From Erythroxylum novogranatense (lineage: Eukaryota; Streptophyta; Magnoliopsida; Malpighiales; Erythroxylaceae), in assembly GCA_029891385.1 (NCBI GenBank), contig CM057231.1, forward strand, positions 25,613,745 to 25,677,744: 64,000 nt of DNA, in the 5' to 3' direction. Positions 36,300 to 47,282 of the stretch are shown piece by piece. Below the pieces are notes generated by a model. That model saw only the letters and a list, made by a program, of their open reading frames with translations. It was not told the origin of the DNA and did not search any database. The stretch's first letter is position 1. Each line of letters opens with the position of its first letter. The position numbers were made by a program, and so were the translations under genes.

Positions 36300-39200
36300 A
36301 ATCTGAACATGGACGGCTACGAGGTGAAGCGGGTGATGATTGATACGAGCAGCTCGATCGACTTGCTGTATTATGAGGCCTTCAAGCAAATGGAAGTACC
36401 CGAAGACCGACTACTGCCTATAGACGGACCTATCAAAGGGGTAACTGGAGCATCAGCCTACCCGTTCACCCGAGTCTATTTAAAAGTGAAATTCGGGCAA
36501 AGGCCGTGTCAAGTAGAGAGGGATGTTGAATTCCTAGTCGTGAAGTTTCAAGGGGCGTACAATTCGATAATTGGGCGAGCCACCCAAAACGCCCTCAGAG
36601 CGGTCGTTTCTACCTACTACCAAGCTATGAAGTTCCCGACATCCCACGAAATTGGTATTGTCAGGGGTCAGCAAAGAATCGCAAGGGAGTGCTACTTAGT
36701 GGAAACGAAAACATTAGACGGGCGGTAGTCCTGACGAGCTCTCTTGATGTGAGAGCCGATGAGGAAATGGATAGGATGAACCCAGTGGAAGAAATGCAGC
36801 GGGTCGTACTGGACGAAGTCGACCCTTCTAAATTCACAAACCTAGGTTCCGAGCTGCAGAAGGACCTAGTTAAAGAAATCACAGACTGTTTGGTGGAAAA
36901 CAGATCAGTCTTCGCTTGGGTACCGAGCAATATGCCTGGAATTTCTCGATCGGTCGCCTCGCACTCACTTGATATTCGACAAGGCTACAAGCCAGTTAGG
37001 CAAAAGAAGCGATCGCACTGCAAGGAGCGACAGGAAGTGATTGGGAAAGAAATAGAGAAACTACTCGAAGCCGGGTTCATCCGAGAAGTCAAGTACCCCG
37101 AATGGCTGGCCAATGTGGTGTTGGTGAAGAAGAAAAATGGGAAGTGGAGAATGTGCATCGACTTCACTGACCTGAACAAGGCGTGTCCAAAGGACAGTTT
37201 TCCCCTACCCAAGATCGACCAGCTAGTAGACTCCACCTCCGGACATGAACTTCTCAGCTTCTTAGATGCTTTCTCAGGCTACCACCAAATTCAGATGAAC
37301 CTCGAAGACGAGGAGAAGACTGCCTTCATAACCGACCAGGGCACGTATTGTTACCAAGTAATGTCGTTTGGCCTGAAGAATGCGGGAGCCACTTATCAAC
37401 GGCTCGTCATGGAGGTCTTCAAAAAACAGATAGGTCGATCTGTTGAAGCTTACGTAGATGATATGGTGGTTAAAACTAAGACGGCTGCCGAGCATGTAGG
37501 AGATCTAAAAGAAGTCTTCCAGACTCTTGATAAATTCCAGATGAAGCTGAACTCGGAAAAGTGCGTCTTTGGTGTGGCATCCGGAAAATTCCTGGGGTTC
37601 ATGATTACTCAACGGGGGATTGAAACTAATCCAGAGAATATCGAAGTCATCATCCAAATGCCTTCGGCACGATGCGTGAAATAAGTACAGATTCTGACTG
37701 GTCGGATAGTCTCCCTGAGCAGATTCGTTTCCAGATTGGGGGACAAGTGCCTCCCATTTTTCAAAATTATAAGGAAAGCAGATGTAACCCAATTTCAGTA
37801 GCCGGAGGAATGCGAAAGAGCTTTCCAGCACTTAAAACAGTATCTAACAAGCCCACCTGTTCTGCAGAGCCCCGTTGAGGGAGAAACATTGATTATCTAT
37901 CTGGCGGTCACAGAGGGAGCAGTCAGCGCTGTTTTGGTTCGATCGAATGGAAAGGAGCAATTTTTGATCTACTACGTCAGCAAGGTATTGAGTGGGCCAG
38001 AAACACGGTACGCATCCATAGAAAAGTTAGCTCTCTCCTTAATAACGGCGGCGCGAAAACTGAGACCGTATTTTCAAAGTCATACCATTGGGTGTGGACC
38101 GACCAGCCTCTCAGGCAATGCCTCCAAAAACCTGAGACCTCCGGAAGGTTAATAAAATAGGCGGTAGAGATGGGAGAGTTCGACATACAATACAAGCCCC
38201 GGACGACGATTAAGGTCCAGGTTTTGGCAGACTTCATCGCAGAGATGAGCCAACCCAGCTCGCAGGGTGAGCAGCTCCCTGCCTGGAGTTTGTTTGTTGA
38301 CGGGTCGTCCAACTCTGAAGGATGCGGGGTAGGAGTGGTATTGATCAACCCGCACATGGAAGAGAAGGTGGAATACGCCCTTCGACTAGAATTTAAGGCC
38401 TCTAATAACGAGGTAGAATATGAGGCTCTGATAGCCGGTCTCCAACTAGCTAAGGAAATGGAGATAAAGCATCTAAAGATATATAGTGATAGCCAAGTGG
38501 TGGTCGGCCAAGTCACTGGGTAGTATGAAGCTAAGGGGAGCAGCATGATCGAATACCTGGATTTAGTAAAGCAGGAGTTAAATAATTTCGAGCAGTACTC
38601 GATCAGCAGGATAGAACGGGCTCAGAACGCTAAAGCGGATGCGCTCTCCAAAATGGCCTCCGATCGAGACGCCAAAAATAACGTTCTAGTCGAACGACTG
38701 GATCGTCCTAGCATCCAGAAAGCCAAAGAAGTTCTTGATGTAAACACCGGTCGATCGAGTTGGATGGAACCAATTAGACGGTATCTCCTAGAGGGAACAC
38801 AACCGCAAGAGACCTCAGAGGCCAAGAAATTGAGAATAAAGGCGACAGAGTACGCGATCATAAATGATGCCTGTCTGGCGATCTTATGGTGGCGGCCTTT
38901 GTGATGCTGAAACGAAGAAGAAGCGGAGCGCGGCAATGGCCGAAGTCCTCAAAGGAATGTGTAGCAACCACGTAGGGGGCAGAATGTTAGCCCATAGGCT
39001 GATCAGACAGGGATATTACTGGCCGACGATGAGGAAAGACTGCTAGGAGAAAGTCGACAGATGTGAGGCCTGCTAGAAAAACAGCAGCCTGTCCCACCAG
39101 CCGACCGAGAGGATGAAAATTGTGAGTCATCCCATTCCCTTCGCTCAATGGGGAATAGATATACTGGGGCCCTTCCCTCTCGGTCCCGGACAGAAGAAGT

Positions 39201-39985
39201 TCCTGATAGTGGCAGTTGAGTACTTCACCAAATGGGCAGAAGCGGAAGCGGTCACCACAATTACCGAGCAGAGGGTGGAGAATTTCGTAAAAAAAAATAT
39301 ACTGACTCGCTTCGGAATGCCTATGGTGCTGGTAGCAGACAACGGTCGACAATTCGATAACGAAAAGTTCAGAGATTTCTGCGACCGACTAAAGATAAGG
39401 CTACAACTGACCTCAGTAACTCACCCCCAAAGCAACGGTCTTGCGGAGAACACAAACAAAAAGATAATGAGCGCTCTTAAGAAGCACCTTGACGGGCGAA
39501 AAACCTGGGTGGAAGAAATCGATGAAGTGTTGTGGGCGTATAGAACCACACCAAATGGAGCCACAGAGGAAATGCCATTCAGGATGACCTTTGGGGCAGA
39601 AGCTTTAGTTCCCGTAGAAGTGGCATTGCATAATCAGAGGGTGTCGAGTTATGACAAAGAGAGGAACAACGAAGCCCGCCGAGCTGAGCTCGTGCTTCTT
39701 AGTGAAGGCAGAGATAGGGCTGCCGTTCGTTCAGAAGCCGTCAGGCAGAAGGCAACAAGGTTTTATAACAGAAGAGTAAAACCGAGCGACGTAAAGGTCG
39801 GGGGATACGTCCTACGAAAAGCCGAGGCGGTTGGGAAACATCCTGGAAAGCTCAGACAAGCATGGGAAGGACCCTACCAGGTCGTCAAGCAAGTCGGGCA
39901 TGGCTCTTACATTCTACGCTATGCAAATGGAAAAATTCTACCAAGGCCATGGAATTCTCGAAATCTGAAGGCGTTCTACCAATAG
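36300..39985 (+). pseudogene. Tat-element pol (PR-RT-RNaseH-aRNaseH-IN)
   Basis: Protease about 36309-36728 with MIDTSSSIDLLYY; the usual active-site DTGS reads DTSS, so it is probably inactive. RT about 36960-37680: RMCIDFTDLNKACPKDSFPL, FLDAFSGYHQI and an intact AYVDDMVVK catalytic motif near 37455. A frameshift near 37680 leads to a first RNase H remnant (YYVSKVLSGPETRYASIEKL, 37970-38030). A second RNase H follows (FVDGSSNSEGCGVG, NNEVEYEALIAGL, IYSDSQVVVGQ, 38290-38520). Integrase at 39113-39985 is one open frame: WGIDILGPFP, LVADNGRQFDNEKF and HPQSNGLAENTNKK supply the DDE residues. Stops at 38521-38523 and 39043-39045 and several frame changes disable the polyprotein. Confidence 0.9.
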
Positions 39986-39999
39986 ATAAGTTTTATTTT

Positions 40000-40185
40000 A
40001 GTTAGTCTTCGTTTATTACTATTTTTGTATACAACACGTGGGAACCTTTTTCCTGTCCATGCCAGACAGGTTTTTTAACGGCCCACGCCCTCATTATCAT
40101 CAATAAAGGGGTTTTCGGATTTCTTGGCAATAAAAAGTTCCATTATATACGGGAAAGAATATAAAGTCCAATCAGTCAATCAGTC
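40000..40185. other. 3' untranslated segment of the Tat element before the repeat array
   Basis: Short T-rich and GC-balanced sequence after the integrase stop, with nothing recognised. Confidence 0.5.
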
Positions 40186-41200
40186 ATCGCTCGGCATCTC
40201 CACAGATCGACTACGATCGATCGGTCGCTAAGACAAGATCCTTGGGACTCTCGTTCGCCATCGCTCGGCATCTCCACAGATCGACTACGATCGGTCGGGT
40301 CGCCAAGACAAGATCCTTGGGACCCTCGTTTGCCATCGCTCGGCATCTCCATAGATCGACTACGGTCGGTAGGGTCGCCAAGACAAGATCCTTGGGACCC
40401 TCGCTCGGCATCTCCATAGATCGACTACGGTCGGTCGGGTCGCCAAGACAAGATCTAGGGATGGCAATTGTACCCGAACCCGATGGGTACCCGATAAAAT
40501 TACTCAAACGAGGGCGGATATGGGAAGCAAATTTTTACCCGTGGGGCAGGTATGGGGGGTTAGCAAAAATATCTGTCGGGTATCGGGGCGGGTATGGAGA
40601 TACCACCCCTATACCCGTTTACCCGTTATATAGTAATTACAATTTTGACATTATATATATATACATACAAACCCATCAATTAAATAAAGATAAGCTTATT
40701 TAAATTCAGTATGTATGTATGAATGTAGCATGAAAATTTAAAAGAAAAACAAATAGTCCATTCATATTAAATAGGCTTATCTTTGAAAAAAAGAGGAGGG
40801 TAAACGGGTACCCGATAGGGGTCAAACCCCCAACGGGTACAGGTATGGGGGTGCCAAAAAATTCCCGACGGGGATGGGGGCGGGTATGAGGGTGGGGCGA
40901 GTTTATGGGACGAGTACGGGGGATGGCATACCTGCCCCATACCCGCCCCGTTGCCATCCCTAACAAGATCCTTGGGACCCTCGCTCGCCATCGCTCGGTA
41001 TCTCCATAGATCGACTACGGTCGATTGGGTCGCCAGGACAAGATCCTTGGGACCCTCGTTCGCCGTCGCTCGACATCTCCACAGATCGACTACGGTCGGT
41101 CGGGTCGCCAAGACGAGATCCTTGGGACCCTCACTCGCCTCGCTCGGTCCCGACACAGATCGACTACGGTCGGTCGGGTTGCCAAGATAAGACCCTCGGA
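40186..41200. repeat. Tandem repeat array in the Tat 3' region, unit about 63-75 bp
   Basis: About seven units share CATCTCCA(C/T)AGATCGACTA, CGGTCGGTCGGGTCGCC and AAGACAAGATCCTTGGGACC. Four lie at 40186-40455, and the rest at 40971-41200 after the hAT MITE. Unit length varies from loss of the GTTCGCCATC segment. Tandem repeats between integrase and the 3' LTR are a known trait of Retand/Tat elements. Confidence 0.92.
40456..40962. mobile_element. hAT-type MITE, 507 bp, with perfect 8-bp TSD
   Basis: Flanked by ACAAGATC on both sides (40448-40455 and 40963-40970). Ends are TAGGGATGGCAA and TTGCCATCCCTA, a perfect 12-bp inverted repeat. Long internal arms are also complementary: TACCCGATGGG-type and GGGGCGGGTATG-type blocks recur in inverse order. 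No coding capacity. It split a unit of the tandem array, so it came after both the element and the array. Confidence 0.93.
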
Positions 41201-41425
41201 ACCATCGATCGTCACTGACTAACGCTCGACCGAGGATCCTATGACAAAATCTTGGATCGTCCAGCCCTATTATCGGTCGGCCTATTTCACCCGGTCGTCA
41301 CGCATCGAGCACATTCATTCACAACATACTATTCGAAGGGATATTCAACACACCAAAAATAATCAAAAAAGAGTTTTTATTTCTTGAAGAAAAAGGTCCT
41401 GGTCATAAGCCCGACCAGGTGAGCT

Positions 41426-43749
41426 TCAAAAATCAACAGAAGGAGAAGTGGGCGGATGCCCAGGGGAAGCCTCTGAAGCTGGCAAAAAAGTCGATCCGGG
41501 AGCAGGGTCCAAGGGAGCGGCCGGAGAAGTATCCTCGCGAGGAAACTTATCCTCCTCAGCCGAGCTAAGGTCCAGCTCATCATCCAGGACTGACCCTCGG
41601 TCCTCCATGACCCTCTCCCTTACTTCCTCCAGAGAGAGGCCAAGGGCGGTCGGAAGCATCGGCTAGGCGAATTCCTCAAATGAAGGACCGTCCGACCCCT
41701 TAGGGACGCAAACGCCATAGCAACTTTTCAGGATCATGAGGGCTAAGTCACATGATTACTCCAAGCACTCTTCCTGTAAGAACCGCCTCTGCCATCGCCT
41801 GATTGCCTCGATCCTTTGTTCTTTTATGGAGGCCCGCAACCTCCTCAGCGTATCTTCGGTTCTTGCCTGGCCACTCACCGCCGCATGACAGTCCTCGAGG
41901 AATTTCGCCTTAAGTTCTCTCTCCGACTCCAGCTTCCCTTGCAACACCACACATTCCTCGGACAGCTTGTTCCTCGCCGCCATCGCCCTTACCCTCTCAA
42001 CCTCTTCCGCGGTGAGTCGAGCTTTCAAAGCGCTCCTCTCCTCCTCTCCCGAAGCGAGCTGAGCTCTCAGGATGTCGCACTCCTCCTCCCAAAGTTTCTT
42101 CTCCTCCTCCAAGGAAGAGAGTTGAGCCCGGGAGAAATCTCTTTCCTCCCTGGCCTCTGAGAGCTCGTTCTTTAAGTTATCCCCCTGCTCAAGGAGGGAA
42201 TGGACCTCCCGATCCAGCGAATCGATACGCTGATGCATAGACAAAGCGAAAGCCACCTCCCTTACAGAATTATGGATGGCAAGGCCCGTCAACTCTTCAA
42301 CATTCAACGAATCAAAGCGCTCCCCGTCCGAAGGAGGAATGACCCTCTCAGCGATATGAAGAGCCACTTAGACGTCAGCAATCGAGGCAGTCCTATCAAG
42401 ACTAATCTCTGGCTCCCACTTATCAGCACTCCCCGCTTGCTTCTTCCCTTTACCCTTAGCTGACGGGGCACCCCGATCCCCCACTTTCTCTTTCCCCTTG
42501 CTTTGGCCCGAAGGACGAGGAGATCAGTCGGCCACTCTGACGGCCCTTCTCCTCTTAAGAAGTCGCTCACTCTCCTCCTCTTCTTCTTCAATGACCACCA
42601 GGGCCTCACCAGGCGGAACGACTATAGCAGGCGCTGCAGATGGTTCGAAAACGGTAGGAGGAACATTCTGCTGCTCGGAAGCACTGGGCCGAGCGACAAT
42701 TGAACTTGCCTCCACCCGATCCTCCTGTCCTCTGGCCTCCGAAGGCCTGGCGACCTTGCGCTTGCCCTTGGCGGACTTTGGGGGGAAAGCATGAACTTTG
42801 ACCATGGCTACAACAACAACAAAAACAGGTTAGAAATTGAACCAAAACTTACAACCTTGGTAAACAATTCAACCACGAGGGATCAACCAGACGGGACGAT
42901 TTCTTCTCCTAGCCCGCTAACTTGTGGTGGGGGGTCAATTAGAAAAGAGTTGGCTGAGGCCCCCCCACGGTATCCCGAAATGAGCCGAGAAAAGTTATAC
43001 CGGCCGAGCTTCTTTATACGACCGACCACCTCCCACTCCTCTCTAGAAAGGAATAGGCTCAACGAGTTGTTCCATCGCTCGGCTAAGGGATACCTCCACG
43101 GATGGGACTCGAAGGAAGATCCCGGAGGCTTCACGAAGAAATACTTCGTTCGCCAACCACAAATTTTGGAGGCTGTTTCGGCTGGGCGATATCGGGCATC
43201 CTTGTACATCAGAGAAGGAATCCCACCGCCAGAGCTCGGACTCTGGCTCATTCTCAAAAAATGGCGCAGGATGTTGATCGAAGGCAGACAGCCAAACTGA
43301 TGGCACAACAAAGCCAGTCCATTAATGAACCTCCACCCATTCGGAGGAATCTGACTCGGCCTTAGTTGATAATCAGCGCACACTTCATCAATGACCAGGG
43401 TGTACGGAAGTCTCAAGCTGCCGACCGAGAAAGAACTCTCAGAGACAGCAAAATACCCGCCTATGTTGTTGTGGATCCTTTCATTCTCCGAGGCCAACCT
43501 AGGCCCCCATGACCGAGGGATATCATTCCTAAGAATCGACCGAATCAACTCCGCCGCGGTCATCCTCGATTTACCTTTGGGCAGCTCCTTTACGACCAGC
43601 CCATCTCTCTGCTCTCTTGTCGAGATCTCTTCAACTTCTCTCAAACTCGACGTCGCCATCGCCTCAACCACAATTTCAGACGCCCTTTCGGCGACATCAT
43701 CCCTTGGAGAAACCCCACTTCGAGAACCGGTGGACGACATACTCATCAA
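41426..43749 (-). pseudogene. Antisense gene of the Tat element, two exons, decayed
   Basis: The first exon, on the - strand from 43749 down to 42888, encodes about 287 aa: a Ser-rich start, then a globular domain (AAELIRSILRNDIPRSWGP, LPYTLVIDEVCADY, PSQIPPNGWRFINGL, CGWRTKYFFVK, LSREEWEVVGRI). A GT-AG intron of 80 bp (42887 to 42808, preceded at its 3' end by a TTGTTGTTGTTGTAG tract) joins in frame to a second exon. This second exon starts with MVKVHAFPPKSAKGKRK, then a Glu-rich stretch with a basic RLLKRRR, then a long heptad-type coiled coil (42200-41850), then an acidic Ser/Pro tail. The frame is interrupted by stops at about 42524 and 42368, at 41756 and near 41660. It resembles the extra antisense ORF known in Tat/Retand elements (Transposase_28-like, by memory of the family). 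The function of such proteins is unknown. Confidence 0.7.
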
Positions 43750-44470
43750 GAAGAAATTTAGAAGAGGAAATAAGGGACAAGGACGTACCTACTTAGTGAT
43801 ATGAGGTCGGAAATTTGTACGGCGGTGGGAGGAAAGCTCCGGAAACTGTGAGCAAGAAAAAGCAAATGAAAGCAGAACGGGAGTAAAAACGAAACAAGCG
43901 TGAAGAAAACCAAATAGTTGGTTGATTATGAGCATTTATAAGGGAACGCTCGATTGAGCAATCCAATCGAGGTGCGATGCGTGGAGAAAATCCGAGCTAC
44001 GCTTGGACACGCGGCATGATCCGAGCCAATGAGAACTAGGGTTGTTCAAAAATCCGAGCGGCGCGACGGTTGAAAAGACAAACGGGACAACTGCACAACG
44101 GTTACAATGACGATACGCTTCAGATTCTGAAAGGTTGTCAGAGAGCACGCGCCGTCAAACAATAAATGAGCCAAGTACCAACACGTGCTCGCTAATGATG
44201 ACCCCCGACCTACTTAGGCGCGGGCTATCGTGCAAAAAGCGCCAAAGCCGACCGAGTAGAGACATTCAGCCGACCAATCCTAACACGAGCGGTCACGTAT
44301 TGCCCGTCAATATTCGACCTATCAGGCCTACCCCGAGCTACCTTACTGACGAGCTATAAAATTGCAGACGAGCTACATCTCAATATCTGACCGATCAGAT
44401 CAACTACGAGTTGTCCTACGAACGAGCTACAAAACCTCTACATACTCCTCCGACCTTTCTCTTCGGTCAG
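43750..44470. other. Region between antisense gene start and 3' LTR
   Basis: Presumed promoter/leader side of the antisense gene. The tract TGATTATGAGCATTTATAAGG at 43922-43942 and other AT-rich spots occur, but no control element is firmly identified. From 44150 on, the sequence is GC-richer, with many CGACC/GAGCTA motifs. Confidence 0.4.
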
Positions 44471-44491
44471 ACTCGAGGAGTAGGGGGCTTA
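44471..44491 (+). other. Polypurine tract of the Tat element
   Basis: GAGGAGTAGGGGGCTTA lies immediately before the 3' LTR and would prime plus-strand DNA synthesis. Confidence 0.8.
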
Positions 44492-44917
44492 TGATCGGGT
44501 CGGTCGTGTGGGGCCCAAACCCAGACGACCCGTGGGCCGATCGGTCCATTCTTCAAAGATCGATCTCATACCTAATGGCTACGTCAAGCCCAAGCCCGAT
44601 CTAAGCTCTCCTCAGCCCGTCCGCATGTGAGAGACTCCTATGCACACGTAAAGATCTAAACCTAATTGTTGCTCCATATATAAGGTATAATTCTATCGTA
44701 ACAAAGGTACGCAATCATAAACCTAGTCTTCTCTGCATACAACAACCTCACCTTCACCAAATAGACTAACTTGAGCGTCGGAGGGGCTAATCGGGACACA
44801 ACCTCCGACGTGCCTTCTTTGTTTTGCAGGGATCCCAACGTCCAAGTCATTACAGAAAGCAGCCAACTCATGGATCCAAACGGCAACGTTCAGTTCCGCC
44901 AGAATCCGACAGAATCA
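44492..44917 (+). repeat. 3' LTR of the Tat element
   Basis: It begins TGATCGGGTCGG and ends GACAGAATCA, followed by the CAATG target duplication. Its 426 bases match the 5' LTR with about 20 substitutions counted by eye. Confidence 0.93.
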
Positions 44918-45153
44918 CAATGCAACCCTCAATTATTATCCAGTCATAGAGGAAAAAATCCAGCTGCAAAACATCCATCAACCCAGAAAAACAACCCACA
45001 ACAGATACTCGATCCTTTTCTCAAAAAATCAGCAAAACACACAGTAATATCTTCACACAATTAGCTGTAGAATATCGTCAATACTAACCATTAAATCCCT
45101 GCTATCAAATATCACACAACTTGATGGTTTTTTACACCAAAAAAGATATCAGG

Positions 45154-45492
45154 TGACACGACCCACCTTTTTGGGCAGTGTTGGCACTAGGGAATGGGTA
45201 GGCTTAATGCCACCAAAACCCGTAGTAAGCCCAACTTCTACTAAAAATTTGGCATGACCCATTTATTTTTCTGATGATCCTTATCGTGTTTAATTGGTTG
45301 TAAGAAGTAAGGATCCAGTCATGAAATTCTCACATACATCATCAACAACCAACATTGTTCGCAACAACACAACAAGACCATAAATGTTTTATGCCGAATT
45401 TTTAGTAGAAGTTGGGCTTACTACGAGTTTTGGTGGCATTAAGCCTACCCATTCCCTAGTGCCAACACGACCCAAAAAGGTGGGTCGTGTCA
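45154..45492. repeat. Fold-back of the LTR 3' end in place of the 5' LTR
   Basis: 45154-45390 is the reverse complement of about 53049-53285, starting TGACACGACCCACC. 45391-45492 is a direct copy of about 53184-53285, ending GGGTCGTGTCA. The two terminal ~102-base arms are therefore complementary and can form a hairpin with a loop of about 135 bases. Differences from the 3' LTR are few (for example an extra GT within the GGGCAGTGTTGG stretch). Confidence 0.92.
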
Positions 45493-45494
45493 GA

Positions 45495-45505
45495 TGGTAT
45501 CAGAG
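45495..45505 (+). other. tRNA-iMet primer-binding site
   Basis: TGGTATCAGAG, two bases after the GTGTCA terminus. It matches the initiator-Met consensus over 11 bases and shows that the direct arm of the fold-back keeps the normal LTR-to-primer-site spacing. Confidence 0.85.
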
Positions 45506-45713
45506 AGAAAGGTTGCATAAGAGTAAGGATCTTGTGAACTAGATGATGGACAAAAAAAATTATATATATATTAAAAAAACACAAAGACATTTCGGATAAG
45601 AGATATGCATATGATATTTTGCATGAGCATGACACCATGGAGCATAGGATCTGCATCATGTCAATAGCATGCTATTTTTGTGTCTAAACGATTTCTATTT
45701 TTTAATACTAGAG

Positions 45714-47010
45714 ATGCCTCCTAAAGAAGAACACCTCCTCAGCGAGGGCGAGGGCGAGGTTGTCTAGGAAAATCCCGACTCATGCACGATGTCGAATCGA
45801 GTGCAGAAGAACAATAAGAAGAAAGGTCTCCACCCGAGTTAGGAGGAGATCGAGATAGAAAATGAACTGAGCCCCAAATGCTCGAGGGAAGATGTTAGAA
45901 CCTTACAACAAAGGATTGAGGCCTTAGAAGCGAGAACCGAGCTTTAAGAGAGAGGGGAGGTTCTAGAATTGAGAGAAGAAGTACGAATACTTAGAGAAAG
46001 AGAGAGAGAAAGAACTCAGTCAGTACTGAAGTTGCTCTGTACCATCACAGCCAATGCAAATGCCTGAGAGATTACCTAGGCGGCGTTAGATGATGAAGGA
46101 GTAAGCATTAATGATTTCTTGAAATTTCAAACCCCGAGTTTGGTGGTGAGAGATATGAGGATCCCCGAGAGTTTATGAGACATCTTGAGAAAATGGTTGG
46201 AGATTGACTTGCTCGATGCACGGATCATAGAATTAGTGGGGATTAAATTGACAAAGAATGCCGGAATGGTTCGAGGGAATATTGAAGATCAATTATATGG
46301 TGGGAACCCTTCAACACAGGAGTTCTTTAAACAGCATTAATCGATGAGTTTGTTTCTCCATATGAGAGATAGAATCGAGCCCTACAATTTGAAAGGCTCA
46401 GATAAAACTTTGGTGTGAGTGTAGATGATTATGCAAGTGAATTTCTACGCTTATGCAAATTTGCTACTGACAATTGTGCCTCTTCGAGGTCTGCAAAATG
46501 GAAAGATACAAGTTGGGACTTATACCTTCCTTGTATAGTCTTTATTGCACTATTGACTTCCCAAATTTGTCAAGGTTGATTGATAAGACTTTGCAATTAG
46601 AAGCAAAGTTTAAGGAGGAGAGAGCGAAGAGAATCAAGAAGAAAAGGTAAAGGCGGGAGCGGTGAGAGGTCGTAGAGAGAGATAGCTCTCAGATGAGACA
46701 AACAGAACAAACAACACATCTGCTCTTTCGTAACCTCGAGAGAGGGTCAAGGTAGAGTTAGAAATCCAGTGCATCTGTCTTTTCAGCACCTAGTGGTATA
46801 CAACACCTAGCTCGGTCTAGATCACAAGACCTCCAACACGACCCACAAAGTTAGAACTGCTTGTAATGTCTGTGGAAAGAATCATCCAGACCTTGTAAAC
46901 TCGGGTCCAGAGGTTGTTATAGGTGCGAACAACAAGGACATTTATGAAAGGCGCCTAATGCGTAAAACCAAATGCTTCCACCCCACTTCACAGGACTCAT
47001 GTTCGGATAG
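45714..47010 (+). pseudogene. gag of the third element (decayed)
   Basis: An ATG at 45714 starts MPPKEEHLLSEGEGE, then the frame breaks repeatedly. Recognisable pieces are a Glu/Arg-rich coiled-coil-like stretch (45890-46010), gag-domain traces (46100-46560) and a zinc knuckle near 46914-46960 reading C-YR-C-EQQG-H, with the final Cys replaced. The longest open pieces are short, so the gene is dead. Confidence 0.7.
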
Positions 47011-47282
47011 ACGGATCATTAATAGAGGCCCAAATTGGTAGAGGTAGACCTCAAGGCCAAAGGCTCACTCGAATATGGGACGGATGTCGCACCAGCCCAA
47101 CAAATAGAGGTCGGGGAGAGTGTTTCTTTGTGAATCCCAAGAAGCACAGCCTCTGTCAAATTATCACAGTAACCTATACAAACCCGTTGACATTGAGTTA
47201 AATTGTTGTTATGAATAGAATATTTATGCTTTGTTATGATAAAAGATATGATCTTTCTTTTATTGATGAATGTTGATATAGG

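Larger units (their letters stand above)
24147..44917 (+). mobile_element. Ty3/gypsy retrotransposon, Tat lineage, with nested insertions
   Basis: The element has two 426-bp LTRs (24147-24572 and 44492-44917) and a perfect CAATG target duplication (24142-24146 and 44918-44922). A primer-binding site follows the 5' LTR and a polypurine tract precedes the 3' LTR. Order inside is gag, protease, RT, RNase H, a second RNase H, integrase, a tandem-repeat array, then an antisense gene. The second RNase H and the antisense gene are known marks of the Tat/Retand group. Total span is 20.8 kb, of which about 9.9 kb is the chromovirus at 25829-35751 and 0.5 kb a hAT MITE. A hand comparison of the LTRs shows roughly 20 substitutions and no indels. 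All coding parts carry stops or frameshifts, so it is not autonomous. Confidence 0.93.

Noticed and set aside
40242..41190. ORFs of 79-153 aa with repeated RSLGPS and STTVGRVAKT units
   Set aside because: They are translations of the tandem array in the Tat 3' region, not a repeat protein gene.
42791..43804. Plus-strand ORFs of 137-169 aa opposite the antisense Tat gene
   Set aside because: Shadows of the antisense coding frame; they do not match family proteins, while the - strand frame gives a globular domain and a coiled coil.
45154..45492. Considered as an independent fold-back DNA transposon or MITE inserted beside the element
   Set aside because: Both arms match the end of this element's own 3' LTR, the primer site follows at normal spacing, and the TSD encloses the whole 8.1-kb unit and not the 339-bp piece.
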